NCBI RefSeq assembly: GCF_023016045.1
Contig: NZ_JALKAP010000011.1
Coordinates: 1-64,000, forward strand
Direction of reading: 5' to 3'
DNA from: Marinobacter sp. S6332
Lineage (GTDB): Bacteria > Pseudomonadota > Gammaproteobacteria > Pseudomonadales > Oleiphilaceae
Length of the DNA: 64,000 nt
The position numbers and the translations under genes are program-made. Under the pieces are notes generated by a model. It had not been told where the DNA came from and did not search any database. It saw only the letters and a list, made by a program, of their open reading frames with translations. Positions within the stretch are counted from its first letter, which is position 1; each line of letters begins with the position of its first letter. This document shows, one piece after another, positions 26,038-36,398 of the stretch.

Positions 26038-26969
26038 GCGGAGGACAGGAAGCGGGTCAGCAGCGCCGCAATCAGGGACCACTGTTACGGTTCAGCAAAA
26101 TGCACGGGCTGGGCAATGACTTTATGGTGATTGACGCCATCAGTCAGCCATTTAGGCTGCGCCCGGAAATGATTAGAGAACTGGCAGACCGGAATTTTGG
26201 TGTCGGTTTTGACCAGCTTTTGGTTGTGGAACCGCCCGGGCTGCCGGATGTGGATTTTCGTTACCGCATATTTAACGCCGATGGCTCGGAAGTTGAGCAG
26301 TGTGGCAATGGCGCCCGATGCTTCGCCAAGTTCGTGCGTGACCAACGCCTTACGAATAAAAAGATCATCCGTGTGCAGACGGCCAGTGGCGTGATTGAGT
26401 TGCGTGCGGTTAAAGACAGCATGGTGATGGTCAATATGGGCGTGCCGGAGTTGAATCCGACGGCGATTCCGTTTGCTGCCGAACGCCGCAAAGACGTCTA
26501 TACCCTAGACGTGGGTACTGAGCCTGTCGAACTTAGTGCTGTGTCTATGGGTAATCCCCATGCGGTCATTGTGGTTGAAGATGTGGACTCCGCGCCAGTA
26601 TCAGCGCTTGGCTCGCGTCTGGAAAATCACCCAAGGTTTCCATCGCGAGCCAACATTGGTTTTTTGCAGATAGTCAGTCGCAATCAGGTGCGCCTGAGGG
26701 TCTATGAACGTGGTTCGGGCGAAACGCTTGCCTGTGGTAGCGGAGCTTGCGCGGCAGTGGTGGCAGGCCGTTTGCGGGGCCTGCTGGATGACCGTGTGGA
26801 GGTTGAACTGCGTGGCGGGCGGCTAGTCATTGAATGGCAGGGTGAGGGGTCGCCTGTTATGATGGAAGGGCCTGCTACGAGTGTATTTGAAGGGCAGTTG
26901 AGACTGCCTGGTGATTCAAGCGGTAGCCGGCGCCGAAAGCCCAGCCGCCCAAACAAACAACGGATCTGA
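26034..26969 (+). CDS. dapF: Diaminopimelate epimerase
   Basis: Converts LL- to meso-diaminopimelate for lysine and peptidoglycan. The two catalytic cysteines are present in EQCGNGARC and [21 protein letters not shown] marks the N-terminus, which here is preceded by about 22 extra residues if the ATGA-coupled start at 26034 is used. The C-terminus also carries a basic tail ([17 protein letters not shown]). At 311 residues it is about 35 longer than usual. Gene order lysA-dapF-DUF484-xerC is conserved in pseudomonads. Confidence 0.95.
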   Translation: MSGGQEAGQQRRNQGPLLRFSKMHGLGNDFMVIDAISQPFRLRPEMIRELADRNFGVGFDQLLVVEPPGLPDVDFRYRIFNADGSEVEQCGNGARCFAKFVRDQRLTNKKIIRVQTASGVIELRAVKDSMVMVNMGVPELNPTAIPFAAERRKDVYTLDVGTEPVELSAVSMGNPHAVIVVEDVDSAPVSALGSRLENHPRFPSRANIGFLQIVSRNQVRLRVYERGSGETLACGSGACAAVVAGRLRGLLDDRVEVELRGGRLVIEWQGEGSPVMMEGPATSVFEGQLRLPGDSSGSRRRKPSRPNKQRI

Positions 26970-26988
26970 CGACAGCCAGGAGAGCACA

Positions 26989-27735
26989 ATGACAGACCAA
27001 ACGGCCCACCAGAAGGCCGGAGAGCTCACCCGCGAAGCCGTGGCTGAGTACCTAAAGCACAATCCTGATTTTTTTGTCGATCAGGATGAGCTTTTGCGCA
27101 GCCTAACACTGCCCCACGACAGTGGCCGGGCGATCTCTTTGGTTGAGCGGCAGGTGCACCTGTTTCGCGAACAGCGGGATACGCTCCGCCATGAACTTGT
27201 AGAGCTGGTATCCATTGCCCGCCACAACGACCGTCTGTTTGAAAAGAGCAAGCGGCTGTTGATGCAAGTGATCGAAGCCCGCAATCTAATGGACATGGCA
27301 TCCGCTATTGATGACAGCATTCGCGGCGACTTCGGGTTAGATGCAGCTTCGGTTATTTTGTTTGCCGAAGGGGATGTGCTCGGAAACTCTCAGGGTGCTC
27401 TGCATGTTGTGAGCCCTGCGGATGCACAAGAGCGCCTCGGTAATCTTTTGGAAGGCAGCCGCGCAGTCTGTGGCCAATTCCGTGAGAGCGAGCGGGAGTT
27501 CCTGTTCCCGGATCGTGACGAACCCATTGCTTCTGTAGCCTTGGTACCTCTGCGCCATGACGAACTGGTGGGAGTGTTTGCGGTCGGAAGCTGTCAGCCT
27601 GGTTACTTTGATCAAAGCATGGGGTCACTGTTTCTCAGTTACATCAGTGACACCCTCAGCCGACTACTGCCACCCATGGTGCGCCGCCATACTACGGCCG
27701 CTCCAGTTGCCGACCTTGCGACAGAGTCCCGCTAG
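26989..27735 (+). CDS. DUF484 family protein (GAF-like)
   Basis: A 248-residue member of DUF484, found between dapF and xerC in gammaproteobacteria. It starts at ATG 26989 behind AGGAGAG. The N-terminal part (AEYLKHNPDFFVDQDELLRS) and a coiled-coil segment (VERQVHLFREQRDTLRHEL) are typical, and the C-terminal half has a GAF-like fold pattern ending in LFLSYISDTLSRLLP. The function is unknown; the genomic link to XerC is conserved. The following xerC GTG begins one base after its stop. Confidence 0.9.
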   Translation: MTDQTAHQKAGELTREAVAEYLKHNPDFFVDQDELLRSLTLPHDSGRAISLVERQVHLFREQRDTLRHELVELVSIARHNDRLFEKSKRLLMQVIEARNLMDMASAIDDSIRGDFGLDAASVILFAEGDVLGNSQGALHVVSPADAQERLGNLLEGSRAVCGQFRESEREFLFPDRDEPIASVALVPLRHDELVGVFAVGSCQPGYFDQSMGSLFLSYISDTLSRLLPPMVRRHTTAAPVADLATESR

Positions 27736-27736
27736 A

Positions 27737-28711
27737 GTGACCGCTACGCCCGCCCCAGCTCTCGTGCCTGATGAGTTGAGCGGGTGCATGACCGCCTTCA
27801 TACAACATCTTGCATCCGAGAAGCGCCACTCGCCCCGAACCTGTGACAGCTATCAGCGCGATCTGCAGCGGCTGGCCGTCTGGCTTGTGGAGCAGGAGAG
27901 CCGCGAGTGGCGTAACCTTAGCGGTTATGATCTGCGCCGTTACGTAGCCAACCTTAGTCGTGCGGGGTTGAGTGGTCGCAGCATTGCCCGCCACCTGTCG
28001 GCCATAAGGCGATTTTACCAGTATTTACTGCGGGAACGCCTAGCCACAGACAACCCAGCCCTAGACATTCGCGCGCCAAAAAGCAGCCGGCGCCTGCCCG
28101 GTGTGGCCGACGTCGATCAGCTCAATTCTCTTCTGGATGCCGCCCCGGACGACCCTTTAGAAGTTCGCGACCGGTGCATGTTCGAGCTGATGTATTCTTC
28201 GGGCCTGCGCTTGGCGGAACTCGCCAGCTTGGATATCGATGCCGTTGATTGCAAAGGTGGCGAAGCGAGGGTTGTCGGGAAAGGTGGCAAAACACGACTG
28301 CTACCCGTTGGACGAAAAGCGCTGGAAGCCATAGCCCAGTGGTTGCCCATTCGCGCAGGGCTTGCCCCGGAAGCTGAGCCCGCGCTGTTTGTAAGCCGCA
28401 GGGGCGATCGCATTAGTCACCGTAGTGTTCAATCCCGGCTTAGCCGCTGGGGCGTTTTAAAAGGAGCAGACCAAAAACTCCACCCGCATATGCTCAGACA
28501 CTCCTTCGCCAGCCACATGCTTGAATCCAGTGGTGATTTGCGAGCGATTCAGGAATTGCTGGGTCATGCGGACATTGCTACAACTCAGGTCTATACTCAT
28601 CTTGATTTCCAGCATTTGGCTCGGGTATACGACCAGAGCCACCCCAGAGCGCGAAGACGCAACTCGCGTGACTACGACGACCAGAACGACGGACAAGAAG
28701 GAACTACTTGA
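27737..28711 (+). CDS. xerC: Tyrosine recombinase XerC
   Basis: Site-specific recombinase that, with XerD, resolves chromosome dimers at dif. The N-terminal SAM-like domain starts at FIQHLASEKRHSPRTCDSYQ. The catalytic domain has Arg in SGLRLAEL, Lys in VVGKGGKTR, HMLRHSFASH (His-x-x-Arg), His in LLGHADIATT and the nucleophilic Tyr in QVYTHLD. The GTG at 27737 begins just after the DUF484 stop (324 residues); an ATG at 27788 giving 307 residues is equally possible and nearer the family's 300. The C-terminus has an extra acidic tail (RDYDDQNDGQEGTT). It overlaps the next gene by one base. Confidence 0.95.
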   Translation: MTATPAPALVPDELSGCMTAFIQHLASEKRHSPRTCDSYQRDLQRLAVWLVEQESREWRNLSGYDLRRYVANLSRAGLSGRSIARHLSAIRRFYQYLLRERLATDNPALDIRAPKSSRRLPGVADVDQLNSLLDAAPDDPLEVRDRCMFELMYSSGLRLAELASLDIDAVDCKGGEARVVGKGGKTRLLPVGRKALEAIAQWLPIRAGLAPEAEPALFVSRRGDRISHRSVQSRLSRWGVLKGADQKLHPHMLRHSFASHMLESSGDLRAIQELLGHADIATTQVYTHLDFQHLARVYDQSHPRARRRNSRDYDDQNDGQEGTT

Positions 28712-30117
28712 TGTCATCGGATCAGACCTGGAAGGACAAGTACTTTCAGGAACTTGAATCTGCAGAGCAGAGGGAAGAGCATTGGAAAGCCGAGCGCAAT
28801 GTTCTGGAGCGTATGCTGGTGCGCACCAGCCTTGCGTCTGCAGGCCAAACACCCGAGCTGGACCGCCTGCTTGATCAAATAAGGTCTGACCTGCGCAAAG
28901 GAAAAGTTGAGGTGGATAGCTGGCGGCGTTTGCAGGAGCAAATAGATCGCCAAATCGCTTTGCTGGACGATATGCCCTCGGCCGCGATGGTTGAAGGCGA
29001 AAACACCGTAAGTGAGAGTGCGAGCGAGACGGGTTCGCTTGAGCCGGCCCCCAGTGTTGAAGATCAGAGCCAGCGGCTGCGAATCGCCCGACGTGTTGGT
29101 CACCTCCTTGGGCAGTTGCTTAGTCAGGTTTCTTTGGAGCCGGATGCCGAGTCCCGGGCGCGAAACCTTCAAAAAGCACTGCTTTCGAGTGGCAACTGGG
29201 ATGAGTTGCGGGACGGGCTGAATCAGGTGGCAGACCTGATTGTGGCCGCTGTTACCCGCAGTCAGCGCGAGTTTGAAGCCTTTCTCAAGCGCCTTGATGA
29301 GCGACTTGAGTCCTTGCAGGAGCATTTTTTCCAGCAATCATCGGCGCAGTCTAGCCGTCAGGCGGCAGCCGAAACCTTGGACCGCAATATCCGTGATGAG
29401 ATTGAGCAGGTTGGGCGGCACATCGAATCAAGCGGCGACCTTAACGAGCTAAAACAGTCTGTCACTAGCCACTTGGAGTCTATTGGCCAAGCCGTCGGGC
29501 GTTTCCGGGTTGAAGAAACGGAACGGGAAAAAATGCTGTCTGAACAGCTGGCGGCCATGCAGGAAAAAATGGCGGCCATGGAAGCACACTCTGAGCAAAT
29601 GCAGGGGCAGGTAAAAAAGGAACGTGCGCGAGCCGTTACAGATTTGCTTACACAGCTGCCTAATCGTGAAGCCTGGCAAGAGCGTCTGTCTTTTGAATTC
29701 AATCGCTGGAAGCGTTATCAGTATCCACTGACCATTGGCGTTTTGGATATAGATCTGTTCAAGCGTGTGAACGACTCTTACGGACACAAAGCTGGTGATA
29801 GGGTGCTTCAACTGGTGGCTAGAGAAATCAAAAAACGGCTGCGCAAAACGGATTTCGTAGCCCGCTTTGGTGGCGAAGAGTTTGCGCTGCTGTTTCCGGA
29901 AACACACGCGGAAGATGCTCGTGCAGTGCTGGACAAGCTGCGTGCCCACGTTGGTGACTTGCCGTTCCATTTTGGCGGAGAACCGGTGACCATAACCTTC
30001 TCTAGCGGCTTGGCGGCTTTTGCAGCCGACGACACTGAGGAGTCGGTTTTTGATAGGGCCGATAGGGCACTCTACCTTGCCAAGGACAATGGCCGGAACT
30101 GTATTAAGATCGGTTAG
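28711..30117 (+). CDS. Diguanylate cyclase with long coiled-coil N-terminus
   Basis: A 468-residue cytoplasmic protein. About 300 residues are helical, with coiled-coil heptads around EKMLSEQLAAMQEKMAAMEA, followed by a GGDEF domain with RFGGEEFALLFPE. The motif is complete, and an inhibitory-site RxxD (RKTD) lies five residues before it, so both c-di-GMP synthesis and product inhibition are expected. The ATG overlaps the xerC stop (TTGATG), putting the gene in the same operon, and the next sensor kinase starts 15 bases after its stop. There is no TM segment. The input signal is unknown. Confidence 0.9.
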   Translation: MSSDQTWKDKYFQELESAEQREEHWKAERNVLERMLVRTSLASAGQTPELDRLLDQIRSDLRKGKVEVDSWRRLQEQIDRQIALLDDMPSAAMVEGENTVSESASETGSLEPAPSVEDQSQRLRIARRVGHLLGQLLSQVSLEPDAESRARNLQKALLSSGNWDELRDGLNQVADLIVAAVTRSQREFEAFLKRLDERLESLQEHFFQQSSAQSSRQAAAETLDRNIRDEIEQVGRHIESSGDLNELKQSVTSHLESIGQAVGRFRVEETEREKMLSEQLAAMQEKMAAMEAHSEQMQGQVKKERARAVTDLLTQLPNREAWQERLSFEFNRWKRYQYPLTIGVLDIDLFKRVNDSYGHKAGDRVLQLVAREIKKRLRKTDFVARFGGEEFALLFPETHAEDARAVLDKLRAHVGDLPFHFGGEPVTITFSSGLAAFAADDTEESVFDRADRALYLAKDNGRNCIKIG

Positions 30118-30132
30118 TCCTGAGGATACCCT

Positions 30133-32916
30133 GTGAAGGCCACCCCTTTAGTTTTAGCTTTCTGGCTGCTTCTAACCTGCCAAACTTCGGCACAGGCAGA
30201 CCCACCCCAGGCATCACCCGCGCCGGTATTGGGCAGTGAAGACCTGAACTGGGTTGGCGAACAGGAAATACTCCGAATTGGGGTGCGCGCAGAGCAAGTG
30301 CCTCTCGTCTTCGACACCGGCAACGGTGACCTCGCAGGGACTTATATTGACTACCTTGCCCGCCTCTCGGGTAAGCTCGGCCTACCAATTGAGCCAGTAG
30401 TAGTAAGCACTGACGATAATACCGAAGCACAACTTGCGCAGCCCAAAACCGATGCTTTGCTAACCACAAGAATCCCGGGAACACCTGTGCCGGATGGTAT
30501 TCGGTTTACACATCCATTAATGACGCTCACCTATGGCCTGTTTGTTAGTGCAGGCGATGCCGCAATCCGTTCATTGGCGGACCTTGAGAGTGGTCGCATA
30601 GCGGTTGTTGAGGGCGATCCCAACCAGTATGACATGCTTGATTCTGTCGAAAGCTTTACACCAGTGCCAGTACAGAGCCTTGGTGAAGCCGTTAGCCGTG
30701 TGTTGTCCGGTCAGGCAGATGCCTTTCTCGGGCCGGTGCCCGTGGTGTCGGATTATCTGCAATCAGCCATGATAAACGGTATTGGCCTATCGGTGCTGCT
30801 TGATCAGAAATCTGTCGATGTGGTGTTTCAGGTGGATGAAAGCAATGGTTCTTTGTTCCGGGTGCTGGATCAGACCGTAGGTGCCATCACCCACAACGAG
30901 CACCGGGTTATTCGGCAGTCTTGGCTACAGGTGGATCTTTCGGCGTTGGAGCAGAGCGGGGTGGAACTGTCAGCTTCTGATGTCGACTGGCTCAAGCGCC
31001 ACCCTGAACTTTCGGTCGCTTATCGCTCCGATTGGCCGCCGTTCGAATATGCACAAGACGGCCGCCCCACCGGCCTTGTACCGGATCTGGTTGCGCGCCT
31101 TGAAAACCAGTTAGGCGTTAGGTTTGAAAGGAAAATACTGGAAGACCGAGTGACCGCTGAGCAGGCACTGGTTTCCGGAGATGTGAATATTCTGCCAGGC
31201 TTGTCCCGCACACCGCGAACTCAGGAGTCGTTTCTCTTTACTCGGGCCTATGTGAACGTGCCAATTGCTTTGGCTATCCGCGATGACGGGCGCTTTATCG
31301 GAGATTTGCGGGAACTGCGGAGTGAGCGTGTGGGTGTGGTAAACCGCCATGCGGCACACGACTACCTGTTGATTAACCATCCAAATCTTGACCTTTACCC
31401 TATGACAACGGTCGAGGACGGGCTGCTAGCTCTCTCCAATGGCGACCTTGATGTTATGGTGACCCATATTCCGGCAGTCAGCTATACCGTTGCCAGACTT
31501 GGTCTTTCCAATCTTCGAATTACCAGCATTACACCCTACCAATATGACCTGCGGCTAGCGGTCACTAAAGATAGCCCAGAACTGCATCGCATTCTTAACA
31601 AAGCTCTGGGCAGCCTGAAGCCTGCCGATACAGAGGCTATCTACAACCGCTGGATTCACCTCGATATTGAACAGGAAGCAGACTACACAGTGGTGCGACG
31701 GGTTGTTCTGATCGCCATTGTGGTGGTTCTGATCTTCCTCTACTGGAACCGCAAACTGTCGCGGGAAGTGGACGAGCGAATTCGTTCTGAAAACGCTCTG
31801 CGCCGGAGCGAAGACGAATTGCGGGCAGCCAAACTGGAGGCGGAGCGCTTAGCCCGGGAGGCAGAAGCTGCAAGCCGCACCAAGAGTGAATTTCTCGCCA
31901 ATATGTCCCATGAGATCCGAACACCCATGAATGCGGTGATCGGCTACAGTGATTTGCTCAGCAACAGTGTGACCGACCCCCAGCAGCGTAACTACTTGGA
32001 TGCCATCCGAGCTGGGAGCCGCAGCCTACTGATGTTGATCAACGACATTCTTGATCTCTCCCGAATTGAAGCTGGCAAAATGCGGCTGGATTATTCGCCG
32101 GTATCCGTGCGTAGGCTGCTGGATGATGTTCGGCATATTTTTGATCTGCGCGCACGGGAACAAGGCATCACTCTGGAAGTAAGTGTTGGTTCCAATATGC
32201 CGGTGGCGATGATGTTGGATGAGACCCGTTTTCGGCAGGTGCTGTTCAATCTGGTGGGTAACGCTATTAAGTTCACTCACGAAGGCGGCGTAGCAGTGCG
32301 GGCAACCGTCAAACCGGTTGAAGATGAAACCGGGCAAGCGCAGGAACACCAAAATTACCGGCTCACGGTCAAGGTAAAAGATTCGGGTATCGGGATTTCT
32401 CCCGACCAGCGTGACCGTATCTTTGATGCCTTTGAGCAACAGGAGGGGCAGAACACTCGCCGTTATGGTGGCACAGGGCTAGGCCTCGCCATCAGTCGTA
32501 AGCTGGCCCGGATGATGGGGGGCGAATTGGAAGTAGAAAGTGAGCCGGATAGTGGATCTGTTTTTACGCTTACGTTGCCCAACGTTCAATCGACCGGTGA
32601 GCGGGCTGAAGATGAAGGTGAAACTAAGGAATCTGAACGCTTGTTGGCACAAACGCTGAGTATTCAAGAGCGCGGCTGGTTGCGAGAGCAGCTGACGGCA
32701 GATTTTGGTGACGAGTGGGAAGCTGTGCGGGAAAGTGGTGACCCGGAAGAAATGAGAGACTTTGCTCGTCGCGTGCTGGCGTGGGGGGAGCGTTATCGCT
32801 CAAGGTCCGTAACGCGTTTTGGTGAGAAGTTGCTGGCAGATGTCGAGGCGTTCAATCTCGATTCGGTGAACAGTGCGCTGGATATGTTTCCTAAATTGCT
32901 GGGCCGTGAAGAATGA
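30133..32916 (+). CDS. BvgS/EvgS-like sensor kinase with two periplasmic binding domains, no receiver domain
   Basis: A 927-residue membrane kinase starting at GTG 30133. A signal peptide ([10 protein letters not shown]) is followed by two tandem SBP_bac_3 (Venus flytrap) domains, about residues 40-265 and 275-510, which bind amino acids or similar small molecules. Then come one TM helix ([17 protein letters not shown]), a coiled-coil linker, HisKA ([16 protein letters not shown]) and HATPase_c with [18 protein letters not shown]. Unlike BvgS it has no receiver or Hpt-receiver relay; the last 100 residues are a helical extension ending [12 protein letters not shown]. The partner regulator is not in the neighbourhood. 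It sits with a diguanylate cyclase in what looks like one operon. Confidence 0.9.
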   Translation: MKATPLVLAFWLLLTCQTSAQADPPQASPAPVLGSEDLNWVGEQEILRIGVRAEQVPLVFDTGNGDLAGTYIDYLARLSGKLGLPIEPVVVSTDDNTEAQLAQPKTDALLTTRIPGTPVPDGIRFTHPLMTLTYGLFVSAGDAAIRSLADLESGRIAVVEGDPNQYDMLDSVESFTPVPVQSLGEAVSRVLSGQADAFLGPVPVVSDYLQSAMINGIGLSVLLDQKSVDVVFQVDESNGSLFRVLDQTVGAITHNEHRVIRQSWLQVDLSALEQSGVELSASDVDWLKRHPELSVAYRSDWPPFEYAQDGRPTGLVPDLVARLENQLGVRFERKILEDRVTAEQALVSGDVNILPGLSRTPRTQESFLFTRAYVNVPIALAIRDDGRFIGDLRELRSERVGVVNRHAAHDYLLINHPNLDLYPMTTVEDGLLALSNGDLDVMVTHIPAVSYTVARLGLSNLRITSITPYQYDLRLAVTKDSPELHRILNKALGSLKPADTEAIYNRWIHLDIEQEADYTVVRRVVLIAIVVVLIFLYWNRKLSREVDERIRSENALRRSEDELRAAKLEAERLAREAEAASRTKSEFLANMSHEIRTPMNAVIGYSDLLSNSVTDPQQRNYLDAIRAGSRSLLMLINDILDLSRIEAGKMRLDYSPVSVRRLLDDVRHIFDLRAREQGITLEVSVGSNMPVAMMLDETRFRQVLFNLVGNAIKFTHEGGVAVRATVKPVEDETGQAQEHQNYRLTVKVKDSGIGISPDQRDRIFDAFEQQEGQNTRRYGGTGLGLAISRKLARMMGGELEVESEPDSGSVFTLTLPNVQSTGERAEDEGETKESERLLAQTLSIQERGWLREQLTADFGDEWEAVRESGDPEEMRDFARRVLAWGERYRSRSVTRFGEKLLADVEAFNLDSVNSALDMFPKLLGREE

Positions 32917-32957
32917 GTTGAATGGGCGTCTCTATAACTCAGAGCGGGCTCAAACTC

Positions 32958-33323
32958 TTAGAGGCAATCAAACTGGGACCGGCGGTCAAAGGCTACAGAA
33001 ACCATATCGTAGCCGGAGTCAGACAGGTTGCGGATCAGCTCGCGGTCTTTTAACAAAGCCATACAGACTTTGTGAACGCTGGCTTGAAGCTGTTCCGATG
33101 CCTGCTGACTGGCCGCAAGGCGGAAATCGACGATGAGATACTTGCGGTCGACAGCAGAGGTCGCAGGAATATCTTCGCGCTCAACACTCTCGTAGCCAAT
33201 GTAGGTTGCCTGATCTTTAGGGAACACCTGACTCATTACGATGTCCAGATTCTCCGCGTGGGCAGTTTGCGCGGCAAGTGCAGCAGCAAATGTTGCGATG
33301 TGGATCAGGCTCTTGATGTTCAT
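32958..33323 (-). CDS. Exported protein of unknown function (121 residues)
   Basis: The N-terminus is a signal peptide (MNIKSLIHIATFAAALAAQTAHA). The mature part of about 98 residues contains two cysteines (KVCMALL and the penultimate FDCL), which could pair in the periplasm, and the segment RNLSDSGYDMVSVAFDRRSQ. I do not recognise the family. It converges with the sensor kinase gene and stands alone. Confidence 0.65.
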   Translation of the reverse strand: MNIKSLIHIATFAAALAAQTAHAENLDIVMSQVFPKDQATYIGYESVEREDIPATSAVDRKYLIVDFRLAASQQASEQLQASVHKVCMALLKDRELIRNLSDSGYDMVSVAFDRRSQFDCL

Positions 33324-33550
33324 GTAGGCTTGCTCCCCGAGTATAGCGTTCCGGATGCGTGTAACGGATTGTAATTTTTCGTTACAAGGATTATTGCAAA
33401 AACTGTCGCTTATTGCGTGGTATTAGGTCCGCTTTTTTCAATTGTTTGCAGTTTGCATACATTAGGGGTTTTGGCTCGATTGCAAAGGGCTCCCATGAAC
33501 GTCGCCTATCAACTATTATGAAACCAAAACTGACGGCAGGAGACTTGCCC

Positions 33551-34144
33551 ATGTTTCAGCTCGTATTCAAGGGAGAGTGCGCCCCTGGCACAGATATGAC
33601 CACCGCGCGAAACAATGCCCGCGCTTTGTTCAAGGCCAGCGTTGAACAAATTGAGCGCATGTTCAGCGGCAGTCCCGTGGTGATCCGCAACAAGCTCGAT
33701 GAAGAACAGGCCGAAAAATATCGACAGGTGCTGAACAAGCACGGCATGCTTGCCTATGTTCAGCCTATGCCGGGCAGCCAACCTCCGGAAAAGCCAGCGC
33801 CTGCACCTGGGCCCACTCCCATCGCACCCAGTGCAGATAAAACTGCCTCCCAACCTGCAAGTTCGCAGCCCCGCACCAACACACCAAGTGTTGAACCGGG
33901 TGATCGCTTGCCGGTGGCGGGAGAAAAAGTCGATGAGATTCTTGCCGGGTCGGCGCTTGGGCTCGACCCGGTAGGTGTGACTCTGGTAGAGCCTGAGGAG
34001 GCCGAGCCGCCCATGTTTCAACATCTTGACGACTGGACATTGGCCCCAGCCGGTAGCGATATCGGCGTTGAGCGGGACTTGCCGCCACCCATGGTGCCGG
34101 ATGTGTCGCATCTTTCATTGGCAGATGACGAGTCAAAAAGATAA
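33551..34144 (+). CDS. Two-part protein of unknown function with a conserved N-terminal module
   Basis: A 197-residue protein; the ATG at 33551 has AGGAG about nine bases upstream, whereas the earlier ATG at 33518 has no ribosome site. Residues 1-75 (MFQLVFKGECAPGTDMTTAR, then LFKASVEQIERMFSGSPVVI) look like a compact alpha/beta module I have seen fused to varied C-termini in gammaproteobacterial membrane or zinc-ribbon proteins; the family name is uncertain. Residues 80-125 are a Pro/Ala/Ser-rich linker. The rest is acidic with no TM. It lies 31 bases upstream of the patatin gene in the same direction. Confidence 0.7.
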   Translation: MFQLVFKGECAPGTDMTTARNNARALFKASVEQIERMFSGSPVVIRNKLDEEQAEKYRQVLNKHGMLAYVQPMPGSQPPEKPAPAPGPTPIAPSADKTASQPASSQPRTNTPSVEPGDRLPVAGEKVDEILAGSALGLDPVGVTLVEPEEAEPPMFQHLDDWTLAPAGSDIGVERDLPPPMVPDVSHLSLADDESKR

Positions 34145-34175
34145 TGAGCTTGGAGAGCATGGGATTTGTTAGGTT

Positions 34176-36398
34176 TTGAAGTGGCTCTCGGTAGTATCAC
34201 TTACCTGCCTGATTTTAGCGGCCTCCGAAGTACTCGCGACGGCCGCTAGTGACACACCAGACGATGATCGCCCTCAAATTGGTCTCGTTCTTAGCGGTGG
34301 TGGTGCAAAAGGCATGGCCCATGTAGGTGTGCTTCGCGTGCTGGAAGAAATGAATATCCCGGTGGATTTGGTGGTAGGTACCAGCGCGGGTTCAGCGGTG
34401 GGTGCACTCTATGCCTCGGGCATGTCGGTCGCGGAAATAGAACAGCGCTTCATTGACTTGGACTGGTTGTCGAGCTTTCGGGATGACCCCGGTCGGGCAT
34501 ACAAGCCTGTCCGCCGGAAAGAAGTAGAGTGGCGTTTTCCCGTTACGCCCGGCCTTGGTGTCAGCTTGGACGGGCTGCATCTGGGCGCAGGTATCATCGC
34601 CGGACAAAACCTTGGTTTTATCCTTAACGGCCTCACCCATAATGTTGCTCTAGTCGAAGACTTTGACCGTTTACCTATCCCCTTCCGAGCGGTCGCAACC
34701 GATTTGGAAACCGGTGATATGGTGGTGCTTAGCAAGGGCAATCTAGCTAACGCGGTGCGGGCAAGTATGAGCATTCCCGGCGTTTACGCCCCGGTCAACC
34801 TTGATGGCCGCTTGCTGGTAGACGGCGGCATCGCGAACAATTTGCCTATTAGTGTCGCCCGTGAAATGGGCGCAGACATTATCATTGCCGTTGATATCAC
34901 CGATGCCTTGGTAAGCTCGGATCAGCTGCAAGAAGCCTTCTCGGTGTTTCGCCAGCTCACCACCATCATGACCCGACGCAATACTGACCAGCAGCTCGAT
35001 TTGCTGGGCGAGAAAGATGTTCTCATCCGTCCGGATTTAAAAGACTACGGCTCAGCAGACTTTTATGATGCGCCAGCGTTATTTGAGCTGGGAGCCGCCG
35101 GAGGCCGGAAACATGCAGTAGAGCTTCGCCCGCTGACTGCACCAAGTGAGGTGTGGCAGGCGTATAGATCGCGATTGGCTTCTGCAAATCTGGGTGCAGA
35201 GGGAGTGGTTGCAAGTATTGACGTTGAGTATGGCCGTCGCCTGAGTGGGGCGTTTCTCAAGGAACGTATACGCCAGAAAACCGGTGAGCCTTTAAATGTG
35301 GAAGCGTTAGAGGCGGATCTCAAACGGATCTACGGGCTTGGCTATTATGAAACCGTGTCCTACTCCCAATCCCCGTCAGCCGACGGAACGCAGTTGGTTA
35401 TCAAAGCTCAGGAAAAAAGCTGGGGGCCTAACTATTTGTCTTTCGGACTCAATTACGAGGACAACTTCGACGGCGATACCCGATTCAACCTTACCTCTTC
35501 CCTGCGTGTGACAGAATTGAATGCTCTGGGGGGAGAGTGGCAAACGGGCCTGCAGCTTGGTACCGAACCGCGTGTCCGCACCCAGTGGTATCAACCACTT
35601 GACTATGGCTATGAGCGCTTTATGGTGGCGGGAGCCGAGTACTCCCGGGACACTGTCAGTGTTTACGACCCTGAAGGCGCGCGTGTTGCTGAGCTTGATG
35701 TTACCTTCCGGTATTTTGATCTTGGTTTGGGGATGGAGCTGGGTGGCAACGCTGAGACACGCTTAACCTACACCCGCGGATATGCCACGGTGGATAAACA
35801 GGTTGGTGTAGCGGTAGCACCCAGAGAAGCGGTGCATCAAGGCGGTATCAGCCTACAGTTGGTGCATGACTCCCTGAATGATGCGTTTTTCCCCCGCAGC
35901 GGTGCCTTTGCTGGAATTCGGGGTCGCTTGGAGCGCGAAGATTTAGGGTCTGACCGGCACTTTGATGCTTTAACAGGTATGGCTCTGGGCACAGGTAGTT
36001 GGAGAAAGTTTACCCTGACGGGGCTGCTCTATGCCCATACGGTGACTCGCGGCAATCCGGGCATTGAAAACAGAATACGGCTTGGGGGCTTTCGGCGGCT
36101 ATCCGCGTATGCGCCTGGACAGATCACTGGAAACAGTGCAGGGATGGCATCTGTTTATGCTCGCCAAGTGTTTGGAGGGCCTATTACGCCTTGGTTTGCA
36201 GGCATGGGGCTGGAAGCAGGCAATGCTTGGGAATCACTGAGTGATGCCGGGTGGCACAGTTCAGTAAAGTCCTGGAGTGTTTTTGCCGGAGTGGACACCT
36301 TCTTAGGCCCAGTACAGCTAGCAACTGCCTACAACAACGAGGACAACTGGACGGCCTACCTGAATATCGGTTTCTCGTTTACCCAGCTGTTTTATTAA
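34176..36398 (+). CDS. plpD: PlpD-like type Vd patatin phospholipase with outer-membrane barrel
   Basis: A 740-residue autotransporter-type lipase. After a signal peptide (SVVSLTCLILAASEVLATA), the patatin domain shows the oxyanion loop GLVLSGGGAKGMAHVG, the nucleophile GTSAGS and the catalytic Asp in VDGGIANNLP. A POTRA-like domain follows near residue 350 (VASIDVEYGRRL...GLGYYETV), then a 16-strand Omp85-type barrel ending NIGFSFTQLFY. P. aeruginosa PlpD has the same plan and about the same length. The start is a TTG with a weak ribosome site; no ATG is in frame. It overlaps tail-to-tail by four bases with the GntR gene. Confidence 0.92.
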   Translation: MKWLSVVSLTCLILAASEVLATAASDTPDDDRPQIGLVLSGGGAKGMAHVGVLRVLEEMNIPVDLVVGTSAGSAVGALYASGMSVAEIEQRFIDLDWLSSFRDDPGRAYKPVRRKEVEWRFPVTPGLGVSLDGLHLGAGIIAGQNLGFILNGLTHNVALVEDFDRLPIPFRAVATDLETGDMVVLSKGNLANAVRASMSIPGVYAPVNLDGRLLVDGGIANNLPISVAREMGADIIIAVDITDALVSSDQLQEAFSVFRQLTTIMTRRNTDQQLDLLGEKDVLIRPDLKDYGSADFYDAPALFELGAAGGRKHAVELRPLTAPSEVWQAYRSRLASANLGAEGVVASIDVEYGRRLSGAFLKERIRQKTGEPLNVEALEADLKRIYGLGYYETVSYSQSPSADGTQLVIKAQEKSWGPNYLSFGLNYEDNFDGDTRFNLTSSLRVTELNALGGEWQTGLQLGTEPRVRTQWYQPLDYGYERFMVAGAEYSRDTVSVYDPEGARVAELDVTFRYFDLGLGMELGGNAETRLTYTRGYATVDKQVGVAVAPREAVHQGGISLQLVHDSLNDAFFPRSGAFAGIRGRLEREDLGSDRHFDALTGMALGTGSWRKFTLTGLLYAHTVTRGNPGIENRIRLGGFRRLSAYAPGQITGNSAGMASVYARQVFGGPITPWFAGMGLEAGNAWESLSDAGWHSSVKSWSVFAGVDTFLGPVQLATAYNNEDNWTAYLNIGFSFTQLFY

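Noticed and set aside
33413-33550. Extended N-terminus for the 33551 gene
   Set aside because: Upstream codons look non-coding and the best ribosome site serves the ATG at 33551.
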